From the NCBI RefSeq assembly GCF_900114915.1, contig NZ_FOUS01000003.1, positions 186,001 through 250,000 on the forward strand: DNA of 64,000 bases. Reading direction: 5' to 3'. Source of the DNA: Bradyrhizobium sp. Rc3b. GTDB taxonomy: Bacteria > Pseudomonadota > Alphaproteobacteria > Rhizobiales > Xanthobacteraceae. Below are positions 16,279-24,912 of the stretch, in pieces. Below the pieces are notes generated by a model. That model had not been told where the DNA came from. It was given only the letters and a program-made list of their open reading frames with translations, and did not search any database. The position numbers and the translations under genes were made by a program. Numbering within the stretch: the first letter of the stretch is position 1; each line of letters begins with the position of its first letter.

Positions 16279-17508
16279 TCACCAGCTCGCCGGCAGCCGC
16301 TTCAGGCCGCGCAGCACGAAGGTCGGCCGCCATTCCGGGTTTTCGACGTTGTCGATGCGCAAATCGGGCAGCCGCCGCAGCAGCGTGGCAATGGCGATCT
16401 CGGCCTCGATGCGCGCCAGCTGGGCACCGAGGCAGAAATGGATACCGCCACCGAACGACAGCGGTTTCACATTCTGGCGGGTGACATCGAGTTGGTCGGG
16501 CCGATCGGGATAGACCGCGGGATCGCGGTTGGCCGAGCCGAGCAGGCACAGCACGGTCTCGCCCTTGGGGATCCTCTTGCCGCCGAGATCCTCGATCTCC
16601 TCCAGCGCGACGCGTCCGGTCATCTGCACCGAGGAATCGTAGCGCAAGAATTCCTCGATCGCGCCTGCCATCAGCTCGGGGCGCGCCTTGAGCAGCGCAA
16701 GCTGGTCCGGATTGCGGTGGAGCGCGAGCAGGCCGTTGCCGATGAGATTGACGGTGGTCTCGTGGCCGGCGCCGAACAAGAGGATGATGTTGGCGGTCAG
16801 CTCCTCATTGGTGAGCTTGTTGCCGTCCTCCTCGGCCTGCACCAGCTGGGTGGTGAGATCGTCCCCGGGGTTCTTGCGGCGCAGCTCGAACAGCTGCTGG
16901 AAATACATCTGCGCCATCAGGTTGCCCTCGTTGCCCTTCCTGATCTCCTCGGCAGTGAGCGGAACGGGGTCGAGCAGCCGCCCGCCGTCACGCGAGCTCT
17001 TGTAGAAGACCTCGCGATGGTCCTCGGGGATGCCGAGCATCTCGCAGATGATGGTCACGGGCAGGCGGAAGGCGAAATCCTCGATCAGGTCCATGTGGCC
17101 GCGGTCGATCACGGCATCGATGGCCTGGTCGACGATCTCCTGGATGCGCGGCCGCATGTCCTCGACGCGGCGGGCGGTGAAAGCCTTCACGACGAGGCCG
17201 CGCAGACGGGTGTGGTCGGGCGGATCGGCCTGCAGCATCCAGTGGCTCATGCTGCGGAACACCGGCTCGTCCATGATGGCGGCGCTATATCGGCGCTTGG
17301 AGCGCTCGACGAAATCCTTGCCGAAGCGCTTGTCGCGCATCACGAGGCTGACGTCGGCGTGGCGACTGGTGACGAACTGGCCGAACGGCGTCACGTGGAT
17401 CGGATCGTTCGTGCGCAGCCGTTCATAGTGCGGATAGGGATCGCGGATGAAGTCCGGCGACAGCGGGTTGAACAGCGGTCCGCCTGCGCCTTGCACGTGC
17501 TCGTTCAT
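16279..17508 (-). CDS. Cytochrome P450
   Basis: A 409-residue soluble bacterial P450 monooxygenase. The I-helix oxygen-activation motif is AGHETT, the K-helix ExxR reads EEFLR, and the heme loop is FGGGIHFCLG with the cysteine ligand. The N-terminus has FNPLSPDFIRDPYPHYERLR, and the ADPPDHTRLRGLVVKAFTARRV stretch follows, as in fatty-acid- or terpenoid-type class I P450s. The substrate cannot be read from sequence and no ferredoxin partner is adjacent. The start at 17508 (MNEHVQGAGG) is chosen over an unlikely extension to 17643 that would cross the operator. It is divergent from a TetR gene with a shared palindromic operator, so repression by that regulator is probable. Confidence 0.93.
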   Translation of the reverse strand: MNEHVQGAGGPLFNPLSPDFIRDPYPHYERLRTNDPIHVTPFGQFVTSRHADVSLVMRDKRFGKDFVERSKRRYSAAIMDEPVFRSMSHWMLQADPPDHTRLRGLVVKAFTARRVEDMRPRIQEIVDQAIDAVIDRGHMDLIEDFAFRLPVTIICEMLGIPEDHREVFYKSSRDGGRLLDPVPLTAEEIRKGNEGNLMAQMYFQQLFELRRKNPGDDLTTQLVQAEEDGNKLTNEELTANIILLFGAGHETTVNLIGNGLLALHRNPDQLALLKARPELMAGAIEEFLRYDSSVQMTGRVALEEIEDLGGKRIPKGETVLCLLGSANRDPAVYPDRPDQLDVTRQNVKPLSFGGGIHFCLGAQLARIEAEIAIATLLRRLPDLRIDNVENPEWRPTFVLRGLKRLPASW

Positions 17509-17586
17509 GGTGACCTCAATCGGTTGCCGATGACACGAATACGCCGATCGCAGCCCCACTGCCCGGCGTAACCATCCCTGAATTAT

Positions 17587-17614
17587 CAACTCGATACATT
17601 GTTGTATCGAGTTG
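17587..17614. promoter_or_regulatory. Palindromic operator between P450 and TetR genes
   Basis: CAACTCGATACA (17587-17598) and TGTATCGAGTTG (17603-17614) are perfect 12-bp inverted arms separated by TTGT. It ends 22 bases before the TetR start and 78 bases before the P450 start. The size and symmetry fit a TetR dimer pair and predict autoregulation plus control of the P450. Confidence 0.8.
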
Positions 17615-17636
17615 CATTCTGCCCTAACCTCGTCCG

Positions 17637-18248
17637 ATGTCAAGGGTGAGAACCAGGCCGACCAGGGACGATACGCGCGACAAATTGTTCGAAGCGGCCG
17701 CGCGCGTGTTCGAGCAGGACGGCATCGGCGGCGCCAGCATCGAGGCGATCGCGGCGGCGGCAGGCTTCACCCGCGGCGCGTTCTATTCCAACTTCAAGAG
17801 CAAGGACGAGCTGATCATCGCCATGCTCGAGGACCATGTCGAGCAGTCGATCCGGCGCAACCTCGACATCCTCGCCCAGCACGACAATCTCGACGACTTC
17901 ATCGCTGCGCTGAAGGCGATGGACCGCTCGCGGCAGGATCCCCTCGCCCGCTCGCCGCTGCTGCACATGGAGATGATCCTGTTCGTCGCCCGCGCCGAGA
18001 AGCGCCGTCCCGAGCTTGCCAAGCGCCTGCGCGCGCGGCGCAAGCTGGTGGCCGACATCGTCGAGGCGACGTTGAAGAGCAACGGACGCAACGACAATCT
18101 GAATCCGCCCTGGATGGCCTCCGTCGTGCTGGCGCTCGAAGACGGCTTTCGCCTGCACCGGCTGATCGATCCCGAGACGACGCCTGCGGACAGCTTTCTG
18201 CGGGCGATCACGGATTTGCGGCGGAGGACGGGGCTGGCGTCGGACTAG
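17637..18248 (+). CDS. TetR family transcriptional regulator
   Basis: A 203-residue repressor. The N-terminal helix-turn-helix domain spans about residues 12-60 (TRDKLFEAAARVFEQDG, then IEAIAAAAGFTRGAFYSNFKSKDEL), with the conserved GAFYSNFKSKDEL recognition region. The C-terminal ligand-binding and dimer domain is helical and includes LLHMEMILFVARAEKRRPELAKRLRARR. ATG 17637 follows the 28-bp operator at 17587-17614. Divergent placement implies that it represses both itself and the adjacent P450, probably released by the P450's substrate. The ligand is unknown. Confidence 0.92.
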   Translation: MSRVRTRPTRDDTRDKLFEAAARVFEQDGIGGASIEAIAAAAGFTRGAFYSNFKSKDELIIAMLEDHVEQSIRRNLDILAQHDNLDDFIAALKAMDRSRQDPLARSPLLHMEMILFVARAEKRRPELAKRLRARRKLVADIVEATLKSNGRNDNLNPPWMASVVLALEDGFRLHRLIDPETTPADSFLRAITDLRRRTGLASD

Positions 18249-18269
18249 GGGGCGTCTTCATAGCGCGCG

Positions 18270-19322
18270 GTGGCCCCGAGCAAGCGAGCCGCGAGATTTG
18301 TCGCAGGATCGGACAAGGCGCGCCCGCTTTGGGAAAGAAGCTCGATCCGCCCTGCGTCACAAACGAGCGCCATCGTTCGAACCCAGGGTTTCGTCCTGCC
18401 TAAGTTCCCCAGCGGCGCTGCCCCGCCGACGTCTGTTGTCGATGCCCTGAAGGCGGTTGCCGGGCTTCCGCCAAAGGCACGGGCGAGCTTTGCCTGGAGC
18501 CAATGCGTTCGCGGCACCTACACCCCGTCGCATCAGGCCGAGGAGATCACCAGATCCCGCAGCTTCACCAAGCCGTCCCGGGTGCTGGCGCGGTTCTCGG
18601 CGGACGGCTGCCCCCCGAACGCGATGAACACTGACAGGTGCTCGCTGCGTGGCTTCAGCTTCCGGCTGGGCAGCGAGGGGCAGCGCTCCGAGATCTTCAC
18701 CCAGAGCGCCCCGGTTCATTTCGCCAGAACGCTCGACCAGATGCTGGCGTTCCTCCAGGCGCGCATGCCGGGACCGGACGGCAAGCAGGACATGGCGCAG
18801 GTCGAGGCATTCTCCGCCGCCAATCCCGAAACGCTGCATCAGGCAAGCTACCTTGCCGTGCATCCGCCGCCCGCAAGCCTTGCGTGCACGACCTATTGGG
18901 GCGTGCACGCCTTTCCCGCGACGAATGCAAATGGCGAGACACGGTTCATCAAATTCAAGGTCGCGCCGGTCGGCGAGGAAGGCAGGCCGCCCGAGGACGC
19001 CGCCGCAGCCGAGTCCACCGGCCTTCTGCGCGGCGAGCTCGAAGCCCGGATCGGGGCACGCGATGTCAGGTTCAGCGTGATGGCGCTGCTGGACCGGCCC
19101 GGCGACCCCGTCATGGACGTGACCGATCGTTGGCCCGATGAGGATGCGCGCGAAGCGGTACGCCTCGGAACGATCGTGATCACGGGCACAGAATCAAACG
19201 AGGCGTGCGACGGGTCCGCGTTCAATCCGGCCAATCTTGCCGACGGCATCGGCCATCCGCCGGACGAGATGTTTGCAGCGCGCAGCGCCGCCTATGCCAT
19301 CTCTCAGGCAAGGCGCCGTTGA
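18270..19322 (+). CDS. Catalase-like heme protein with altered distal pocket
   Basis: A 350-residue member of the catalase-related/SrpA-like peroxidase group. Recognisable landmarks are VVDALKAVAGLPPKAR, GTYTPSHQAEEI, RVLARFSADG, LRGFSFRL, TTYWGVHAF and the C-terminal proximal-ligand segment ARSAAYAISQARRR, with Tyr342 as candidate heme ligand. Where relatives have R-x-x-H-A-K-G with the catalytic distal His, this protein reads RASFAWS, placing Phe74 there. The usual distal Asn position in YFGVNxF is His213 in YWGVHAF. Peroxidase activity is therefore doubtful. The start is uncertain: GTG 18270 is the furthest likely, the domain begins near residue 50, and no signal peptide is clear. It follows the TetR stop by 21 bases. 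Confidence 0.75.
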   Translation: MAPSKRAARFVAGSDKARPLWERSSIRPASQTSAIVRTQGFVLPKFPSGAAPPTSVVDALKAVAGLPPKARASFAWSQCVRGTYTPSHQAEEITRSRSFTKPSRVLARFSADGCPPNAMNTDRCSLRGFSFRLGSEGQRSEIFTQSAPVHFARTLDQMLAFLQARMPGPDGKQDMAQVEAFSAANPETLHQASYLAVHPPPASLACTTYWGVHAFPATNANGETRFIKFKVAPVGEEGRPPEDAAAAESTGLLRGELEARIGARDVRFSVMALLDRPGDPVMDVTDRWPDEDAREAVRLGTIVITGTESNEACDGSAFNPANLADGIGHPPDEMFAARSAAYAISQARRR

Positions 19323-19345
19323 GCGGATGGCGTCTTGAGCCCGGA

Positions 19346-20278
19346 TCACGTTTCGCTTTCCGGCACGCCCTGCGCCTCGCGGCGCCATATTCCCGGGCTC
19401 ATCCCGACCACCGAGGAAAATACCCGGGTGAAGTGGCTTTGATTGGCGAACCCGGCCGATATCGCAATCTCCGCCAGCGACAGGTCGCGCACCGTCATCA
19501 ATTGCTTGGCCGTGTCCACGCGCTGGCGCAGCAGCCATTGGTGCGGCGGCAGGCCGGTGGAGACGCGAAATGCACGCGAAAAATGACTGACGGAGAGATC
19601 GAACTCGGCTGCGATCTTGTCCAGTGAGAGCTTTCCGCGGAGATCGGATTCCAGTCTTTCGCAGGCCCGCTTGACCTGCCAAGGAGCAAGGCCGCCGCGC
19701 GCCGGCTCGGCGGCGCACCGCAATCCGCCGTAGGTCGTCGCAACATGTGCGGCGAGCGCGAGCATCATGTGGTCGATGAAGAGCTGGTTGGCCTCATCAG
19801 GCTGGCGCAATGCCGCCAGGAACGATGCGCCGAGATGGCGGATCGTCATATCGTCATGGCCGACGCCGGGCTGATAGGCGAGTTCGCCAATCCTTGGCGC
19901 GCCGCCTTGCCTCGCCATGTCGTCCAGCACTGAACGGGGCAGATAGAACAACAGGGAATGGAAAGGCTTGTCGATCACGTAGCGCGGATCGCGTTTCAGG
20001 TCGTACAGGTATGTCGCGCCGGCTTGGATATCGCTCTTGATTACGCAGCGGCCGCGCTCCCAGCACTCGCAATCGGCGAAATCGCGAAATTTCAGGCCAA
20101 CGAGATAAGCGTCCTCCGAGGGCATCGAATCGGAAAGACGCGGCATTGGATGGTCATCCCGGGTCTCGGTGACGGCGAGCTCGGCGCTGCGCAGCGAACG
20201 CGTGACCAGCGTTGGCGGCGCATCTTTCAGATGCAGAAACCGTTCGACCTTCTGCGCGAAGGCAGCTGCCTGTGTCAT
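19346..20278 (-). CDS. AraC family transcriptional regulator
   Basis: A 310-residue activator-type regulator. The C-terminal AraC domain (about residues 205-300) has two helix-turn-helix units: SLDKIAAEFDLSVSHFSRAFRVSTGLPPHQWLLRQRV and DLSLAEIAISAGFANQSHFTRVFSSVVGMSPGIWRR. The N-terminal part, with YLVGLKFRDFADCECWERGR and a beta-rich segment, is the sensor. The start at 20278 (MTQAAAFAQKVERFL) is the most plausible; a longer frame to 20458 looks non-coding. It converges with the catalase-like gene and diverges from a second AraC gene at 20682. The signal and targets are not evident. Confidence 0.88.
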   Translation of the reverse strand: MTQAAAFAQKVERFLHLKDAPPTLVTRSLRSAELAVTETRDDHPMPRLSDSMPSEDAYLVGLKFRDFADCECWERGRCVIKSDIQAGATYLYDLKRDPRYVIDKPFHSLLFYLPRSVLDDMARQGGAPRIGELAYQPGVGHDDMTIRHLGASFLAALRQPDEANQLFIDHMMLALAAHVATTYGGLRCAAEPARGGLAPWQVKRACERLESDLRGKLSLDKIAAEFDLSVSHFSRAFRVSTGLPPHQWLLRQRVDTAKQLMTVRDLSLAEIAISAGFANQSHFTRVFSSVVGMSPGIWRREAQGVPESET

Positions 20279-20681
20279 GGCGGGAATCTCGGGCGTGGAT
20301 CTCGTGTGAGAGGAGACTTGAGAGCGCGGCGCCATCGCCAAATCACGCCCGATTATCCGACATCGCCAAGCGACGGTCCAGACCAGCGCGTCGGAGCGGC
20401 AGCCGTATGACGGCCCGCCGCATTTATTGCCCGGACCGTTTTTCACGAGCGATTTCAACGTGTTTTGGTACCTCTCCGCGCAATACCGATTCAGTGCCTC
20501 GGTAAGCGCATCGCCGGCCCATCGTGCGTTTGTGAAAGCGCGCGCCGGCTTGGAGCAGGATCGGACAAAGCATCACCGCTTCAGGAAATACACGGAACCT
20601 TCGCAGCGCATAGAACACGCGCCGACCCGTACAAGTACGGACACTGATCGAAAGCTTGAGCTGATCAGGAGGAGCCACGCA
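20279..20681. other. Divergent promoter region between two AraC genes
   Basis: These 403 bases contain no convincing gene. The one structured site I see is CCGTACAAGTACGG at 20627-20640, a perfect 6-bp inverted repeat 42 bases before the start at 20682, which could be an operator. Upstream extensions of either AraC frame into this region lack family conservation. Confidence 0.55.
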
Positions 20682-21641
20682 ATGACCGGGAGCACTGCAC
20701 TCATGCGCAATCCCTCGCACCAGGGCTTGCCACCCCCGCCGGGCTCACAGCCGCACGATCGCTCGAGCTCCGAGCGACGCGCCGATGCGGAAATGGCGCG
20801 CGTGCTCGGGACCGAGCCACTTCGCATGGCACTGGACTCCTCCGGCGCCGGGATTGCCCATTGGAAACATGATCGATTGCACGACGTCGTCAAGCCCATG
20901 AGCCACCACGTGATCATGGCCCATAACGGCATGGTGCAGCGCATGGAGCGGCGGACAGGAAAATCGGTTGCGATCGGCACGTTTCGTCGCGGGGTCGTGG
21001 TCATCATTCCGGAAGGATCAAGCTCCCGCTGGGACATTCCGAAGCCCGTGGATGTAGTTCAACTGTATCTTCCCGATGCAACGTTAAAGCGCGTTGCTCG
21101 CGAAGCCGAGATCACGGGAACGAACGAGCTGCTGGAGCGGACGGCGCATCCTGACCCCATTACGTCTCGGCTGCTCCTGAGCGCGGCTGATACGCTGGGA
21201 GGCAACGAAGCCCTGGATACGCTGTTTCGGCATCAGCTGACGGATCTTCTGGCCACGCGCCTGCTGGTTGCGCACACAGGTTCGCCAGCCACGCTCCAGC
21301 CGACCATGGGCGGGCTGTCGCCGAAGATCCTGCTCCGTGCGATCGAACGATTGCGCTCGGACAGCGATGCGGACGTCTCGCTCGATGCGCTGGCTTCCGA
21401 TGCCGGACTATCGCGCTTTCACTTCTGCCGCGCCTTCAAGGAGAGCACCGGCCTTTCCCCGCACTCGTGGCTGCGCCAACACCGGCTCGAGCAGGCCATG
21501 AAGATGCTGCGCGACAGCGACGAAGCGGTCGTCTCGATCGCTGCGGCGCTGGGCTATTCGTCGCAGACGGCGTTCGCAGCAGCCTTCAGGAAGCTGACCG
21601 GCGAGACGCCGAGCGACTGGCGCAGGCGGCACGCACGCTAA
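20682..21641 (+). CDS. AraC family transcriptional regulator
   Basis: A 319-residue regulator of the type with a cupin-like N-terminal half and a C-terminal AraC DNA-binding domain (residues about 215-318). The helix-turn-helix units read SLDALASDAGLSRFHFCRAFKESTGLSPHSWLRQHRL and VVSIAAALGYSSQTAFAAAFRKLTGETPSDWRRRH. The start at 20682 has a strong AGGAGG eleven bases upstream. A broken copy of its C-terminal domain follows directly at 21731-21994, so the gene has been partly duplicated. It may once have controlled the hydrolase whose remnant lies at 22092. Current targets are probably the oxidoreductase and metallo-hydrolase genes downstream, by proximity only. Confidence 0.9.
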   Translation: MTGSTALMRNPSHQGLPPPPGSQPHDRSSSERRADAEMARVLGTEPLRMALDSSGAGIAHWKHDRLHDVVKPMSHHVIMAHNGMVQRMERRTGKSVAIGTFRRGVVVIIPEGSSSRWDIPKPVDVVQLYLPDATLKRVAREAEITGTNELLERTAHPDPITSRLLLSAADTLGGNEALDTLFRHQLTDLLATRLLVAHTGSPATLQPTMGGLSPKILLRAIERLRSDSDADVSLDALASDAGLSRFHFCRAFKESTGLSPHSWLRQHRLEQAMKMLRDSDEAVVSIAAALGYSSQTAFAAAFRKLTGETPSDWRRRHAR

Positions 21642-21730
21642 GAGCCCCGCCGATCCGGTCCGTCATCGGCGGACTGTCAGCGACGACACTGAACCCGCGC
21701 GATCCAGCGCCCGCGGTCCGAAGTCGAGAC

Positions 21731-21994
21731 GGACCTATCACTCGCCGCGCTGGCGTCGGATGCCGGGCTGTCGCGCTTCCGTTTCCGCCGCGCGTTCAAG
21801 GAAAGCACTGGACTTTCACCGCATGCCTGGCTGCGCCAGCACCGGCTCGAGCAGGCCATGAATATGCTGCGCGACTCCGACGATTCGATCGTCTCGATCG
21901 CAGCTGCGCTTGGCTATTCCTCGCAAACGGCGTTCGCAGTCGCCTTCAAAAAACCGGCGAGAGCCCGAGCGACTGGCGCAGGCACAAGCGTTAG
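21731..21994 (+). pseudogene. Duplicated AraC C-terminal domain, frameshifted
   Basis: The translation gives LSLAALASDAGLSRFRFRRAFKESTGLSPHAWLRQHRL and MLRDSDDSIVSIAAALGYSSQTAFAVAFKK, closely matching the gene just upstream. The end TGESPSDWRRHKR is in another frame. Compared with the intact copy, four bases (CTGA) are missing after the run of A near 21950, which causes the shift. There is no start or sensor half. It is a 5'-truncated, frameshifted tandem copy. Confidence 0.85.
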
Positions 21995-22091
21995 CAGCAA
22001 TCGCGATGCAACCGCGGCAATCGCTCTGGCGCAGCGGCAGATTCGATCCGCTAGACCATCACCGTGCCAGACCAATCGACGGAGACCGAAG

Positions 22092-22345
22092 ATGACCTGG
22101 AAAAACTTCATCAGCCGGCGGGTGATCGCTTCGCGACGCCGAGGCCTTGCAACCGCAACATTGTACGGACTCTCGCTGGCCGTTCGCTTCACGTCGGCGA
22201 CGGGCGAGCAGGTCGAGATTCCGGCGCAAGCCATGCATCCGACCTACCCGCTGGTGTCCATCATGACCCGGGATGGCTCCGGTCTTCCCTACCAGGACTG
22301 GGGCCCGAGGACGACTCAGCCGGTCGTCTCTCGTCAAGGTTGGCT
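22092..22345 (+). pseudogene. N-terminal remnant of an exported alpha/beta hydrolase
   Basis: The frame from ATG 22092 gives MTWKNFISRR with a twin-arginine-like start, a hydrophobic stretch, then HPTYPLVSIMTRDGSGLPYQDWGP and QPVV. This is the characteristic opening of Bradyrhizobium chloroperoxidase-like alpha/beta hydrolases (TRDGxxxYYKDWGPxxxQPVVFSHGWPL). The nucleophile region and all downstream catalytic parts are missing, and the sequence after about 22345 is unrelated. It looks like a deletion remnant. The family call rests on motif recognition. Confidence 0.6.
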
Positions 22346-22492
22346 ACGCCAAAGTTCGTTGCACCAAGGCTGGCCATCGAGTTCGCCGCTGTCGCGCTGC
22401 GCCGCGCCTTAAGGCCGGCGATTCACTTCACCTCTTCGTGGAGTCACCGGACGCTGCCTCAAGCGGAGCAGCGACGGCGTGCGCACGGACTT

Positions 22493-22520
22493 TCGAAACG
22501 CAGAGATCGAAACGCAGAGA
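22493..22520. repeat. Tandem 14-bp duplication before the oxidoreductase gene
   Basis: TCGAAACGCAGAGA occurs twice head to tail (22493-22506, 22507-22520). It ends two bases before the AGGAG ribosome site of the gene at 22536, so it lies in that gene's leader. Confidence 0.85.
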
Positions 22521-22535
22521 TCAAGGAGTAAACTC

Positions 22536-23741
22536 ATGCGACTAGTCATCGTCGGCGCCGGCTTTGCCGGCATGTACGCCGCCCTTTCCGCCGCCCGCCT
22601 GCGCGAGATCCAGGGCGTCTCGCCAGAGCAGCTCGAGATCGCGCTGGTTGCCCCCGAGCCGACGCTCGTGGTTCGCCCGCGGCTCTATGAACGAAAGCCC
22701 GAGACCCTGACGGCACCCCTGCTCGACGTGCTCGAGGCCATCGACGTCAGCTATGTGCAAGGCATTGCCGAGACGGTCGACACCAAATCGAGCATGGTCA
22801 AGATCGCGACAGTGAAGGGCACGAAAAAGACGCTCTCTTACGACCGCCTCGTCGTGACCACCGGCAGCCGGCTGTTTCGCCCGAATATCCCGGGTCTCGC
22901 CAAGCACGGCTTCAGCGTCGATTCGCTCGAGGATGCGATCACGCTGGACAAGCATCTGCATGGCCTCGCCAAGCGGCCCGCCAGGAACGGGCGCGACACG
23001 GTCGTCGTCGCCGGCGGCGGCTTCACCGGCATCGAGGCGGCCACCGAAATGCCGGCGCGGCTTCGCGAAATCCTCGGCACGAGCGCCAGGCCCCGCGTCA
23101 TCATCGTCGAACGCAACACGTCGATCGCGCCCGACATGGGCGCGGGTCCCCGTCCCATCATCGAGGAAGCCCTTGGCAAGCTTGGCGTGGAAGCCCGCCT
23201 CGGTGCAGGGGTCGCCTCGCTCGACAAATCCGGCGTCACCCTCTCCAGCGGCGAGCACATCGAAACCGAGACCGTGATCTGGGCGGCGGGCATTCGCGCC
23301 GCGCCGTTGACGACGCAGATTCCCGCCGAGCGCGACAGTTTCGGCCGGTTGCTTGTCGACCGCTGCCTGCAGGTGACAGGCGTTCAGGGCGTCTTCGCGG
23401 CCGGCGATGCGGCGCGTGCGGCCTGCGACGACGAGGGCAATTACGCGCTGATGTCGTGCCAGCACGCCACGCGGATGGGCGCCTTCGCCGGCAACAATGC
23501 CGCAGCCGAGCTGCTCGGCCTCGCGACCAGGCCCTATCACCAGAAAACCTACGTCACCTGTCTCGACCTCGGCGAGGCCGGCGCGCTGTTCACGCGCGGC
23601 TGGGAGCGCAACGTCGAGATGGTCGGCGACGTCGCCAAGAAGACGAAGCGGGAGATCAACACGGTCTGGATCTATCCGCCACGCGCCGAGCGCGCCGCCG
23701 CGCTCGCGTCAGCCGATCCGGAACGCGTGACTGATCTCTAG
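22536..23741 (+). CDS. NAD(P)/FAD-dependent oxidoreductase (NDH-2-like)
   Basis: A 401-residue two-dinucleotide-fold flavoprotein. The FAD-binding motif is at the N-terminus (LVIVGAGFAGMYAALSAARL), the second NAD(P)H motif is VVVAGGGFTGIEAATEM near residue 155, and the third FAD contact is GVFAAGDAA near residue 288. This layout matches type II NADH dehydrogenases and related disulfide-lacking reductases that pass electrons from NAD(P)H to quinone or a soluble acceptor. There is no clear membrane-anchoring C-terminal helix. ATG 22536 follows AAGGAG. The tandem metallo-hydrolase genes lie downstream on the same strand, and the region is rich in decayed genes. Confidence 0.88.
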   Translation: MRLVIVGAGFAGMYAALSAARLREIQGVSPEQLEIALVAPEPTLVVRPRLYERKPETLTAPLLDVLEAIDVSYVQGIAETVDTKSSMVKIATVKGTKKTLSYDRLVVTTGSRLFRPNIPGLAKHGFSVDSLEDAITLDKHLHGLAKRPARNGRDTVVVAGGGFTGIEAATEMPARLREILGTSARPRVIIVERNTSIAPDMGAGPRPIIEEALGKLGVEARLGAGVASLDKSGVTLSSGEHIETETVIWAAGIRAAPLTTQIPAERDSFGRLLVDRCLQVTGVQGVFAAGDAARAACDDEGNYALMSCQHATRMGAFAGNNAAAELLGLATRPYHQKTYVTCLDLGEAGALFTRGWERNVEMVGDVAKKTKREINTVWIYPPRAERAAALASADPERVTDL

Positions 23742-23828
23742 ACGCCCACCTGATGACGGCCGCGCTCCTGCGGGCGCGGCCCGCTGCAGCCCCTCAACAA
23801 TCCACATGCGAACAGAGGAGTCTCAAAG

Positions 23829-24782
23829 ATGAATCAGATGATCTCTCACGCTCAAAAGGAGACGAACATGAACCTGCACGACACCACACATTTCGACAAA
23901 GCGCGGTCCGACGAGCTGGTTCCGTCGCGTTATGCGCTCCGTGTCGGCGAGATCGACGTGATGGTGATCAGCGATGGCGTGTTGACACCGCCCGCGGAGT
24001 CGATGGCCACCAACGCCGACCCGGCTGCACGAGGCGCGTGGCTGGACGACATGTTCCTGTCGCGCGACGCGTTCGATTGGGCGCTGAACGAGGTCGTGGT
24101 GCGCAGCGGCGACCAGACCATCCTCATCGACAGCGGGCTCGGTGTGGAGTACCCGGAATTTCCGCGAGCCGGGCAGCTCGGCTCGCGGCTCGATGCTGCC
24201 GGCATCGATCTTGGATCGGTGACCGACGTGGTGCTGACCCACATGCACTTCGACCATGTTGGCGGACTGCTCGTCGACGGGGTGAAAGAGCGGATGCGTC
24301 CGGACCTGCGGATTCACGTGGCTGCGGCCGAGGTCAAGTTCTGGGCAGCGCCGGATTTCTCCCGCACCGCCATGCCGCCGGCGCTCGCCGACCTGGCTCG
24401 GCGAGCATCCAGGCAATTCATGGACGAATACCGCGACCAGCTGCGCACTTTCCAAGAGCAGCACGAAGTGGCGCCGGGCGTGGTCGTCAGTCGCACCGGC
24501 GGTCACACCCCCGGGCACAGCGTGGTCCGCCTGGCATCCGGCGGCGACCGGCTGATGTTCGCCGGCGATGCCATATTCCCGGTCTCGTTTGATCACCCCG
24601 AATGGCACAACGGCTTCGAGCACGATCCCGAGGAGGCGACCCGCGTCCGGATCCGGCTCATGCGCGAGCTGGCGGAGACGGGCGCGTGGCTGGTCGCCAC
24701 GCACATGCCGTTCCCGTCGATCGGCCGGGTAGCGGCCGCAGGCGACCTGTTTCGTTGGGTACCGACCTGGTGGGACTACTGA
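23829..24782 (+). CDS. MBL-fold metallo-hydrolase, tandem copy 1
   Basis: A 317-residue cytosolic metallo-beta-lactamase-fold hydrolase resembling methyl-parathion-hydrolase/lactonase-type enzymes. Metal ligands are visible: THMHFDHVGG (HxHxDH), the third His in GGHTPGHS, the bridging Asp in FAGDAIF and a late His in VATHMPFPS. The substrate is unknown. Two starts are possible: ATG 23829 with GGAG eight bases before it, and ATG 23868 with GGAG plus ACGAAC before it. The second begins at the better conserved MNLHDTT. It is followed by a close paralogue at 24913, probably from tandem duplication. The 87 bases upstream separate it from the oxidoreductase gene, so cotranscription is likely. Confidence 0.9.
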   Translation: MNQMISHAQKETNMNLHDTTHFDKARSDELVPSRYALRVGEIDVMVISDGVLTPPAESMATNADPAARGAWLDDMFLSRDAFDWALNEVVVRSGDQTILIDSGLGVEYPEFPRAGQLGSRLDAAGIDLGSVTDVVLTHMHFDHVGGLLVDGVKERMRPDLRIHVAAAEVKFWAAPDFSRTAMPPALADLARRASRQFMDEYRDQLRTFQEQHEVAPGVVVSRTGGHTPGHSVVRLASGGDRLMFAGDAIFPVSFDHPEWHNGFEHDPEEATRVRIRLMRELAETGAWLVATHMPFPSIGRVAAAGDLFRWVPTWWDY

Positions 24783-24912
24783 CCGCGTGTTGGACCAGGT
24801 CGCCCCAGCACGCCTCAATCTCCGAACACCTCAAGGCATTGACCGCACTGCCCACGGCAGACGCGCGGTCACTTACTGAACTGCGTCAAGACAGAGCAAA
24901 GGAGCTTTCAAG

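Noticed and set aside
21467..21994. 175-residue frame joining the two AraC copies
   Set aside because: Its first part is out of frame with the intact AraC gene. Only the last 14 residues (TGESPSDWRRHKR region) are meaningful, as the shifted end of the pseudogene.
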